A stretch of DNA of 64,000 nt from Brachionus manjavacas (Eukaryota > Rotifera > Eurotatoria > Ploima > Brachionidae). The DNA is taken from NCBI GenBank assembly GCA_019054805.1, contig JAHQIY010000012.1:1178001-1242000 (forward strand), given 5' to 3'. Positions 54,663-64,000 of this stretch are shown here, one piece after another (positions within the stretch are counted from its first letter, which is position 1; each line of letters opens with the position of its first letter). The notes below the pieces were generated by a model. It was not told the DNA's origin. It ran no database searches and was given only the letters and a program-made list of their open reading frames with translations. The position numbers and the translations under genes are program-made.

Positions 54663-57600
54663 TTTGCGATGAAAAGTTGTTTGTGTGCTACTACACTAAT
54701 TGGGCCCAGTATAGACCACAAGGTGGTAAATATATGCCAGAGCAAATAAATGCCAGTCTTTGCACTCACATTGTGTTTGCTTTTGCCAAAGTGGTTGATG
54801 ACCGACTGGTCGCATACGAGTGGAATGATGAAGATACAGAATGGAGCAAGGGGTTGTACAGCAAGACAATTGACCTGAAGAAGCAGAATCCTCGCCTCAA
54901 GGTGTTGATTGGTGTTGGTGGTTGGAATCATGGACCAGAGGCCTTTAGTGTGATGGTTCACGATATTCAAAAGAGAGAAAAGTTTGTTCGCCATTGTGTC
55001 AATTTCATCAAAAGAAACAGATTCGATGGTCTTGACTTGGACTGGGAGTATCCGGGATCAAGAGAAGGATCAAGACCAACTGACAAACAATTGTTTACTA
55101 TTTTAGTCAAAGAATTGAGAGAAGCATTTGAACCATTTGGCTTTTTGTTGACAGCAGCAGTAGCAGCTGGTCATGAGAATATTATCAAAGCTTATGAAAT
55201 TGATAAACTAGCGCAGTAAGTTTAAAATTATTATTCATTTATTTTTTTAATTAGCTCCTTTTTTTCAATCAATTACAATTTTTTTATTGACTGTTAAATT
55301 TTTCTTGAAATTTTGTTTACCTGTTATTTATATTAAAAAGATCACTGAATTATTTATGCGTTTTAGATTATTTAATCTTTTACTTATTTACAATTTGAAT
55401 AAATTTTTTAAATTTCAAAGAAATTGAAAAAAAAATTCGTAGAAAAAATTCTTTTTAAATATCATTAAGTAAAGTGGGCTATTTTGGCACTTCTAAATGT
55501 AAATATTTTAATCAAAAAGAGAAAAATTGAAAGATTTATGTCTAACATTTGTTTTCCTTATACATTTTTTTTTTTATTAAATAATCTTGACAATTTTTTA
55601 TTCTGAAAATTCAGATTAAAAACTGAAAATAATTGTATTGTATATACCTATGCTGATGCCACGGAATTTCTTTGTGACATTAAAATTAGTGCTTTTTTCA
55701 ACCAATTCTCTTCCATGCATGAACTTGTATAATTGAATTAAATCACCTTTTTTTCTTCTTTCCACCAGATTTGGAATGTTCAAAGCCTTCAATTTACTTT
55801 TATGCGGTTTTTTTCTAATTGAGGAAACAAATTTCGTAGCTCCACGTTGAATTCTTTCAACACTCTCACAGTCACATAAATTTCTTAAATTTCAAACAAA
55901 TTGAAAAAAAATCGTAGAAAAAATTCTTTTTAAATATCATTAAGTTAGGTGGGCAATTTTGGCACTTCCAAATGTAAATATTTTAATCAAAAAGAGAAAA
56001 ATAGAAAGACTTGTGTCTAACATTTGTTTTCCTTTTACATTTTTTTTTTTATTAAATAAATAATCTTGACAACTATTAATACTGAATGTTTAGATTAAAA
56101 ACTGAAAATAATATTAGTTTGAAGTGTGTCACAAACATTTTTTTTTTATAAATTTCTCATTTATATTTTTACATGTAAAATTCACTATTTAAAAACTTAA
56201 TTTTTTTTGGATGAAGATACAATACATAAATTCTTGATAAAAAAATAATAAAAACTTTTGACTCATTTAAACTGAGTCAACATACTTTTTCATTTTTATT
56301 CTAATGTAATTTTATATAATAAATAATAAAATATCTTTTAAGTTTAATTTTAAATTCGTTTATATCATTTGGTTGAGCTGTTTCTTTTGGAAAATTGTTA
56401 ATGTTATTTTTTTAATGATTTTATTTTTACAAGTAGCATGTTATAAATTCTAATTTCATTTAAGATAATAGACTAAAGACAAAAATTCTGATTTATTTTA
56501 ATTTGAACCAAAAAAATTTATTAAATATAAACATATGAATATGCCAACCAGCCTGGATTTTTTCAAGGACGTCAGCAAACCTCACCACAAATTTAGATAA
56601 AACCATCACTAATTTAGTAATTAAATCAATTTTTCATTTAAAAAAGTTTTAATTTTTAACAAAATCAGTAAAAAAATCAAATACAGTGTAAATGCCAAAT
56701 GTTGAGTTAAATTGAGTTGAAGAAAATCCTAGTCTGCGATTACTCATTTCAATTTATCTTAATTTTTTTTCTATAATTTATTTCAACTTTGTTAAAAACA
56801 AATAAATTATAAAAAAATATTCACTACTTTCATTTTAAAAGAAAAAAGCCTGGCAGTAGTTCAAAATAAATCAATTAAAATAGCCAATTTATAATATAGC
56901 TTGTCAAAAAATAAAAATAGCAAATGAAATAGCTAATTAAGCCATTTTTTTAATTAATAAATAAATGAGAAAATATTACCTGTATTTTTAAAATATTTAA
57001 TTTCTGTCTATTTTTTTTTAATTTAGTTTATGTCTTATTTATTTATTTATGTCCAATATATTTAATTGAGGAAAAAACGTATAAAATATTTACAAATTGT
57101 TTATTTTATTAAAAAGAACATTTTTTTTAAACAAAGATATTTTGAAACATTAAACAAAAAATTTTAAATAATCAATTTTCCTACTGTCTAACTAAAGAAC
57201 CTCTTGCTTTCGACTTACGATCTTCTTTAGCCTTCTGTTCAATCGCTTCACGTATTTATTTTGAAGGTATTGTTACCAACTTTAAGTTTACTGCTAAAGC
57301 TATAATATGAAAACAATAATAATTTTTCATATAATATACACAACTACATTTACACCTCAACGAGTTCTTAATATTCTAGAATAAGTCAAATTTTGCTTTA
57401 CTATAATCATTAATCATTACGCCCCGTCTTTCATCTTACAAAACGCTTTCACTTTTTTTTATTGATTACAAGTCCCCTGTGTACTTTAATTAAATTATTT
57501 TCAATTTTTATCTTTTCGTGGCGTAAACTATCAATTACTAAAATTAGAGCATAAAATTTTTGAGTATGGCTGCGTAAAGATAAAATATTTTAATAGTAGA

Positions 57601-59291
57601 ATTGTCTTACTACAGATAATTATTTTAGAAAAAAAAAAATCGGGAGGGAGATAAAATATCTTAGAAGGGATTAAATGACTATAAAAAGAGAATTAAGTGC
57701 AAAATTTTATTTTTAAAATAATTAAAAAAACAAATGAAAAAAGTGATATAGATTAAATAGTGATTAAGATTTAGAGCCAGATTTACAATTTTTGCAAGGC
57801 CAATATTTTTTCAAAGAATATATTTATACACGATTTGTGAAAAAACAAATTACATGTATTACAAGTCAAGTGATTTTGATTAGTTGGTGGACATGGTAGT
57901 TTTTAGAGCAATTAGATTTTATTTATTTGTTTATCTGTAAACTTTAATTCAAAATTCTATTTAAAAATATTCATAATTATTGTATTCGTTTTTAAAATTA
58001 TGCTCAACTAAAATTAATTTTTTCTTAATTTATTCGTATTATAAATTATAAAACAAAATATTATTTACATTGGGCTGAAAAGAAGGACTTTGATCCATTC
58101 TGAGCTGATCCGAATCTGTTTTAAAAAATTTTTCTTTAAAATTTTTTTTTACATTTTCAAATAATAAAGAATTAATTAAAAAAATTAATTAATTTGTTTA
58201 TCTGTATCGAGGTAATGCTCCTTCAGAATAAAAAAAAAAAAAAAAAAACTGAAATTAAATAAAGTTAAATATGGTAAAATAGAATAAAAAAAAAAGGATA
58301 AAAAAAAAATAAATAAATAAAAAAAAAGGATAAAAAAAAAAATAAATAAATAAAAAAAAAGGATAAATAAGTCAAAAGAAAATTAAGAACGATATTTTTA
58401 AATAACTAGAGTTAAGACATGTTTAAATGTTAGGTTAGATTAATTTCAGTTTAGTTTTATAAGAGTACTTATTAAGATTCAAAGAGTACTTTTTAGATTT
58501 TGAACAAGACTAAACTTTTCTTATCTTTTATTAATCTGTAAATAAGTTTATGTACAAAAATTTTTATCTGTATCTTTTTAATTGTATTAAACATTTTTAT
58601 AATCGCATGCGGGTTGAAAAGATGGTTTTAGACCATTCTGAACTTCCCAAGGGCCACGGCCCTTAAATTATTATTTAAATAAATAAAAAAAAATAAATTA
58701 TTAAGATTCAATAAATGACTGTTTTCTAATTAATTTGTCAATTAGAAGGGTTAGAGATTAGGGGGTTATTTTATTAATACCAAAATTCAAAGTAATCAAT
58801 TAATTATCTTTTTGTACTTTCTTGTGAAAGATATTTTATCTTCAAAAAATTTACCTTACTAGGCAGAGATAATTATCTGTTCTAAGACAATTCTGCGCAA
58901 AGATATTTTATCATTATGCAGCCATACTCAAATTTTTTGCTTCAAAAAATGAAATCATTGAATAGAAAAAGAAGTGTTGAAAAAGCTATTCTGAACACGC
59001 TATTTTTCAACCCTTGATAAAGCAATTGCGAACAAGCTTTTTTACAAAAAAAACGAGAAAGGCACTTTTGACGAGCTTAATTGAATAATTTATTTTAAAC
59101 AAAGCTATTTTGATATAAAGCCGCGCGGAACTACTTGTTTCAATTTTTTAAATTTTTCTGAATAAAATTTATCATTTTCGATTTCAATATTTTTTTTTCA
59201 ATAAATTCACATAAAATGAAAATCAAATAGGAATTTACTATACCTAAGAAAGTTAAATAGCAATGAGATTTGTTTGGATAATTAAAAAATA

Positions 59292-59378
<87 letters not shown>

Positions 59379-62300
59379 CTACGGTGGGCTATCACACCAA
59401 ACTCTCATTTGCTATTGACTATCGCGACGAATTGATTTTGTCAGCCATTTTCTTAAACAAGTTCTTTGAAGCCGCTTTGACTACTTCAGGAGGCAATCTG
59501 TTTCAGTTGTCTACAACAGTTGTAAAATATGAAATGCTCTCGTCAGTTGTTTGGCCATTCTGTGTTGGTACCCGCTTATATTCCTCACTCGACCAGAACA
59601 GATCGAATCACAAAGTTTGTTTGGATTGTGCCAATTTACTTTAGTTAAACTAATAGCATTAGTAATATTCGACTAGATCACCTCTTTCTCCTATCTTTTT
59701 CAGTATTCTGAGTCCCGACTTTTATAATCTCGTCTCATATGATAAATGCTTTTGACCAATTTTGTTGCTCATTTTGGTACCTTCTCGAACACTAATATGT
59801 CCTTTTTGGTGTACGGACACCAAGCAGCTTACTCGAGATGAAGTCTTGCAAATTCAATGTAAACCTTCTTGAACGTAGCAATTGACCATGACTTGAATGC
59901 TTTGGGTAATTGTCCTAGTACCATATTAGCTCTTTTAGCTGCAACCGAAACTTGCATACTTCATTTAAGATTTGAACTTATCATTATACCTAAATCGCAT
60001 TCGCTACTTGTCTTACTCATTTCTTATCCATTCATTTTCAAAATAATATCGAAGTACTTGTTGTGGAATACCTTAAACTTGCATCTATCAACATTGAAAT
60101 CCATCATCCAGTATTTAGATGAAAAAAAATTAATTGATTAAAACTATTTACTTTATCAGTTAAGTCGTTTATATAATTAATAAAAAGTATGGGTTCTAAA
60201 ACAACTCTTGTGGTACACCACATGAGACTTGAGTTGAGGTAAATACTGGGTTCTCTATTGCTACACTCTGTTTTCGACGAGTAAGAAATGGTTTTATCCA
60301 ATTGACTATTTTATTATCAAAATTTTTTTAATTTAAGTGAGAGTCTCGATTGGAATTAGATTTAAAATTTTTATTTGAGTCATTTATTTTTTTAGAGAAC
60401 TATTATTCCTTTTTTATAAGCAATTTTGAATAATTCAAAAGAAATTTAACTTCAATTAAGTAGAGAAATCGGACCGAAACGAATGCATAATGCAGGTCGG
60501 GTTAGTCTCTGGATGTTCTCTTACCATAATAATAATAATAATTTCAGATCAGAAACGATCTGCAATTATAAACAATTAATTGATTGAAAAATTCAATTAA
60601 CTTTATTTTTCCATTAAAAATTTGTTTGTGAATTATTTTTTTCTAAATATTTTTTATCTCTTGCAAAAGGGCACTAAATTTCTGCTTCACCAAATAATTA
60701 TTAAATACTTCACTGAAATAAATCACCAAAAATAATAAAAAATGAACCAAATAAATATGTTCTTCACCAAATCAATTTTATTTCACAAAAAAATACTTTT
60801 TTTTCACCAAATTTATTAATTATTTTAAACCAAAAAAATATTTAAATATGTAAAAATAGTGAAATTTAAAAAAATGAGAAATTGTTGTCGTTCATGTGTT
60901 ACTCAAGTGCCGGTATGGAGAAAAAAAGAAATAAAGAATCATTAGAAAAAATTTAGCTACATTTGAAAGCTGATTTGATCATTATCTTGTCTCGATGTAA
61001 CCTCGAATTTGACTCGATTTTGTTCGGCAGAAAAAATATTTTTACGAATTATACAATCGAATGATAAATAATAGACTTAACTCAAGCTAATTAATTTTTT
61101 ATAAATGAAAGACAGCATAGGCATCATGATGAAGTTTATTGTTATTAATAATAATAATAATTATAATAAATATTTTTTAAACAAGCGATTTAAAGAAAAA
61201 AAGAACAAAATTTAAAAAATTTTTAAATTTAGTGAAACTTTTACGATTATTTAAATTGGATCTCTTTGTTAAATACTTTTATTTTGTGATGGATTTGAAT
61301 GTTTTTATGTTGAAAAGATAGATACATTGCCAATTACTATTATTTCATACTAGTTAATATTGCTACTAGTTCATTACATTTCAGGTAGATTTAAGTAAAA
61401 TTATAATAAAAGAAAACTTTTTTAAAAATTAAGTAAAATAAAAATAAATTTTTTTTAATTTTTTTAAATATCAGTTTTATTAATTTTTGATAAGGACAAA
61501 ATGATTTTGTCAATTAATATAAATAAATATCAATTAAAAAAGAAATATTTGTCAATTAAAACTAGATAATTCGTCAGTTATACTAGAGTCAATTTGAAAA
61601 AATAAACGTCATTTAAATAAATGTTTTGTTAATTGTTTTTTATTTTTGTCAATTTAAAAAATATCTGTCACTGTAATATGAAAGAAAATATAAAAATAGA
61701 ATTTAAATATGGAAATGTTTTAGCTCCTTATTTTGGTTTATTTGTGACATTAAAATTTGGAGTTCTTGGTTAAAAACGTTCTCATGTACAATTTGTTGTT
61801 CGCTTGATCCTTCCAGTTTGATTAAAAAATCTTGAAATTTATTCCAGTTGATTTTTGAGATTATTTTTTTCTCCTTTTGAGGTTCAATATCCTTAAAAAC
61901 AGTGATTGTTGGTTGGTGATCGCTTATATCAGAGTCAAGAACTTGATATGAGTCGAAATATTTTAGGAATGAGTTCGAAGTGATCGAAAGATCGATGATG
62001 CTGTTACTTCTAGGGTATGTAGGTTTATCAGAGTTTAAAATATGCATATTCAGGTCATTTATTAGATTAAAAACAATTTCACCTTTTGAGTTTGAATTTT
62101 TGCAGTTCCAGGCTTGATGTTTGGCGTTTAAATCCCCGATTATTAAAAAATTTGTGAATTTCGAATAAATATACTGGAAAATCTCTTGGTTTAATTTAGT
62201 GTATTTAGTGTAATTTAGTATATTTAAAAAATGAAGACAATAATAAAAAATTAATTGTAATTTATTTTTTTTATTAGCAAATAATCCTTATTAAATGATT

Positions 62301-64000
62301 AAATTCACAAAAACTTGATTTAATTGACTAAAATTAAATTAAATTATAAATTAATTATTTTAAGTTACAAATATTTAATATAATTGAAAAGCAGGGATTG
62401 ACGAAATTAAATTGACAAAAAAACTAAATGACATTAATCTAAAATAATTGACAGTTTCTCTCCCTGTCTTATGATAAAATGTCTCTAAAATTTTTAAATA
62501 AAAAAAAAATTATCTAATATTTTTTTGAAATTTCTGAAATTAAATTAGAATAGTCGATTTTAAATTTATTTTTAAAAAGTTTAATTTAGCTTGAAAAAAT
62601 TATTTTTTATTTTCTCTGATTAAATAATTAGATAAATTTGAATTTTTCTTAATTCTTAATTCTGATAAAATTTTAATTTCAAAAAAAAAAAAATTTATCT
62701 TTAAATTTGCGACATTAAATTGGAAAATTTAAATTTAAATTTAAAAACTTTAATTTAGCTTTAAAAAATTTAAATAAATTTTTATAAATAAAAATTAAAA
62801 AATCATTTAAGGTACTTTGACTTCATTTGCTTGATGGCATATGTAAGTTTTTTCTTCTAATTAAATGATAAAAAGAACAAGTTTTAAAATTTTTCTAAAA
62901 AATATTTCTCTTTCAGGATTTTCATGGCTCTTGGGAAGAAACAATTGATCACAATTCTCCTCTATATTCACGCAAGAGTGAATACAGAGATGCAAGCTAT
63001 TTGAATGTCGATTGGGCTGTCAATTATTGGCTCAAGAGTGGATTTCCCAGAGAAAAGTTTGTGCTCGGTTTGGCTACATATGGTCGACCATTCAAGCTCA
63101 AAGATTCGAAAAGACATGAGCCAGGCGATCTGAATGATGGAGCGGGCACTCCTGGAAAAGTAACAATGAAAAATAATTTAATTTTTTTTTCAAAGAAATC
63201 AATTAAAATTTAAATAAATTTTAAACAAATTTTAAATAAAGTTTACAAGAGAAAAAGGATTTTTGAGCTACTATGAAATATGCAAAAAAATTCTGAGCGA
63301 GGGATGGACCAAGAAATGGAGCGATGAACAAATGGTTCCGTATGCGCATGGTGAAAATGAATGGGTTGGATATGAAGATGTTGACAGCTTAAGAATTAAG
63401 GCCAGGTACATAAATGAGATGGGTCTGGCTGGTGCTATGGTATGGAGTCTCAGTCTGGATGACTTTAGTGGAGCATTTTGCAATGAAGGGAAATATCCTC
63501 TTATTAATGCTATTCGAAAAGAACTCACAAATCAACAAAATGAAAATAACGATGACAAAGTGATCCGTGTAAATCATGAAGATCAAATTATAAAATACAA
63601 TGAAAAAAACAATGACATAGATGATAGGAAAATTATTTATCCTCAAGTTAATAATTACAAGACAGATAATTTTGATCAGCAACCATCGATAGAAAATTTA
63701 AATGAATTAAATGTTGGCTTGGAAGACTCAGATAGAACAGACAATGTTTTTCCTTATTTAAATATAAAATCAAATGATATGAATTATCAAAAGGTAAGTG
63801 AAAATTTAGATCTGATTAGAAATGTTGAAGAAGAGAAAAAAAAGTTGTTTGTGTGCTACTACACTAATTGGGCCCAGTATAGACCACAAGGTGGTAAATA
63901 TATGCCAGAGCAAATAAATGCCAGTCTTTGCACTCACATTGTGTTTGCTTTTGCCAAAGTGGTTGATGACCGACTGGTCGCATACGAGTGGAATGATGAA
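54663..64000 (+). CDS. Multi-domain GH18 chitinase, continuing beyond the window
   Basis: Secreted family 18 glycosyl hydrolase cleaving chitin. Exons: 54663-55215, 62812-62842 (31 bp), 62917-63159 and 63242 to beyond 64000; phases agree. The first GH18 domain starts LFVCYYTNWAQYRP and has the catalytic FDGLDLDWEYPG (DxxDxDxE), then LMAY|DFHGSWE across the tiny exon, KFVLGLATYGRPFKL and MVWSLSLDDFSGAFC. All key residues are present. An Asn/Asp-rich linker of about 105 residues (about 63520-63835) leads straight into a second domain whose first 54 residues are identical, at DNA level too, to the first. A perfect donor word gtaagt at 63794 is open in frame, so alternative splicing before the second domain is possible. 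The N-terminal exon is uncertain. Intron 1 (7.6 kb) is full of repeats. Confidence 0.93.
55408..56115. repeat. 225-bp direct repeat flanking a LINE fragment
   Basis: 55408-55633 and 55886-56115 are about 90% identical (aaattctttttaaatatcat, ttttggcacttc, gtctaacatttgttttcctt). The 250 bp between them is the LINE fragment of the next entry. This is either a tandem duplication of a LINE-containing segment or a small element with direct ends. Confidence 0.8.
55645..55890 (-). mobile_element. LINE family F, C-terminal fragment
   Basis: Minus strand: CESVERIQRGATKFVSSIRK, then LKALNIPNLVERRKKGDLIQ and LYKFMHGRELVEKS. These match the iQRRATKLV...LxxLxLxxLxxRRxRGDLIxxYK signature of CR1-like elements with no stop over about 75 codons. 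Confidence 0.78.
56116..57179. other. AT-rich intron DNA
   Basis: No gene, clear repeat or RNA recognised in this part of chitinase intron 1. Confidence 0.3.
57180..57460 (-). pseudogene. MULE transposase C-terminus with SWIM finger, second family
   Basis: Minus strand: LRCKCSCVYYMKNYYCFHII, an intact CxC...CxH SWIM finger, then ALAVNLKLVTIPSK, a stop, and IREAIEQKAKEDRKSKARGS. The sequence differs from the family at 45324 and 47930. Only the tail of the transposase is present. Confidence 0.65.
57550..58950. mobile_element. Long-TIR element with LINE tails inside
   Basis: 57558-57640 (gagtatggctgcgtaaagat, agaattgtcttactacagat) is closely complementary to 58845-58935 (agacaattctgc, gcagccatactc). 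Between the arms lie an inverted family A LINE tail (58190-58235), two family D tails (58075-58115, 58610-58690) and aaggataaaaaaaa-type tandem repeats (58280-58370). No transposase. The outer ends start at about gagtatggctg. Confidence 0.65.
59288..59378. repeat. AAT microsatellite
   Basis: About 30 uninterrupted units of aat/taa over some 90 bp; it ends directly at the LINE fragment that starts at 59384, so it may be that element's 3' tail on the minus strand. Confidence 0.95.
59384..60330 (-). mobile_element. LINE family G reverse transcriptase, decayed
   Basis: On the minus strand from 60300: RKQSVAIENP, VSCGVPQ, ILFINYINDL (the GPiLFLIYINDL block), then FNVDKCKF (mutated), CDLGIMISSNLK and AAKRANMVLGQ near 60010-59910, and further C-terminal blocks to 59400. 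Stops are frequent, and the catalytic FADD is not recognisable. The AAT run next to it is probably its tail. Confidence 0.72.
60331..61489. other. AT-rich intron DNA with caccaaa words
   Basis: Between 60685 and 60830 caccaaa recurs five times with AT filler. No gene or repeat partner is seen elsewhere. Confidence 0.3.
61490..62480. mobile_element. Element with gtcaatt-rich ends, invaded by a LINE
   Basis: At 61510-61670 gtcaatt or gtcatt words recur every 20-50 bp, and at 62395-62460 the complementary aattgac words recur, forming loose inverted ends. 62282-62395 matches 29627-29718. In the middle is the LINE endonuclease fragment. The pattern recalls the array at 20759. Confidence 0.45.
61703..62200 (-). 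mobile_element. LINE endonuclease (EEP) domain fragment
   Basis: Open without stops for about 160 codons on the minus strand: QEIFQYIYSKFTNFLIIGDL NAKHQAWNC, then MHILNSDKPTYPRSNSIIDL and DSDISDHQPTITVF. GDLNAKH and SDHQP are catalytic blocks of apurinic-like endonucleases of jockey/CR1 type LINEs. It is the only endonuclease domain in the window; the RT that should follow is absent. Confidence 0.82.
62481..62811. other. End of chitinase intron 1
   Basis: AT-rich; two imperfect copies of aaatt.gaatttt.atttaaa.. words and then the acceptor aatcatttaag before the 31-bp exon. Confidence 0.35.

Noticed and set aside
59384-60141. Plus-strand frames of 86 and 90 codons
   Set aside because: They are antisense to a recognisable decayed reverse transcriptase on the minus strand.
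1-64000. tRNA or rRNA genes, CRISPR arrays, bacterial operons
   Set aside because: I found no cloverleaf with A and B boxes, no rRNA-like blocks and no bacterial gene organisation.

Overview
This window is eukaryotic and almost certainly animal nuclear DNA. It is very AT-rich, its genes have introns with GT..AG junctions, and the recognisable genes are animal orthologues: the mitochondrial PDH E2 subunit (DLAT), an SLC25A16-type carrier, WBP11, the PP2A subunit PPP2R3C, the pseudokinase STRAD, a calpain-like protein, GGPS1 and a multi-domain GH18 chitinase. The base composition, small exons, load of LINE/hAT/MULE/Merlin debris and the chitinase would suit a small protostome such as a monogonont rotifer, but nothing here fixes the species; that is inference.

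Layout. 1-4000: decayed LINE plus a 714-bp fold-back transposon with an 8-bp target duplication. 4005-5533: DLAT (minus, two exons). 5768-16670: a duplicated accessory region holding a leucine-rich-repeat gene (6355-6870) and a second LRR copy that was broken by a 792-bp insertion and then by a 3.0-kb hAT transposon, with a GC-rich conserved repeat beside both. Between the two copies lie a divergent pair of small unknown paralogues (9308-10448) and SLC25A16 (10947-11942). 16670-18780: LINE, MITE and hAT debris. 18799-19941: WBP11. 20750-23130: a graveyard of Mutator (SWIM), OTU-protease, Pif1/Helitron-helicase and LINE fragments. 23831-28262: calpain-like gene with a 2.8-kb repeat-filled intron. 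30640-31259: inverted copies of the GC-rich repeat. 31518-32909: intronless PPP2R3C. 33086-52046: STRAD, four exons over 19 kb, with introns full of LINEs, a Merlin-like element, MULE remnants and MITEs. 53345-54378: GGPS1, four exons. 54663-64000: the first GH18 domain of a chitinase and the start of a second, identical one; the gene runs off the window.

The host genes are housekeeping or signalling genes without operon logic: mitochondrial metabolism (DLAT, SLC25A16), splicing (WBP11), phosphatase and kinase scaffolds (PPP2R3C; STRAD of the LKB1-STRAD-MO25 complex), isoprenoid synthesis (GGPS1) and chitin turnover. Exon boundaries were placed by eye from splice consensus, phase and family similarity; transcripts would be the decisive test. 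The most notable points are the identical tandem chitinase domains, a calpain-like protein that has lost its catalytic histidine and ends in a CaaX box, the inverted LINE pair around STRAD exons 2-3, the clean hAT insertion in a duplicated LRR gene, and the uncharacterised divergent paralogue pair.
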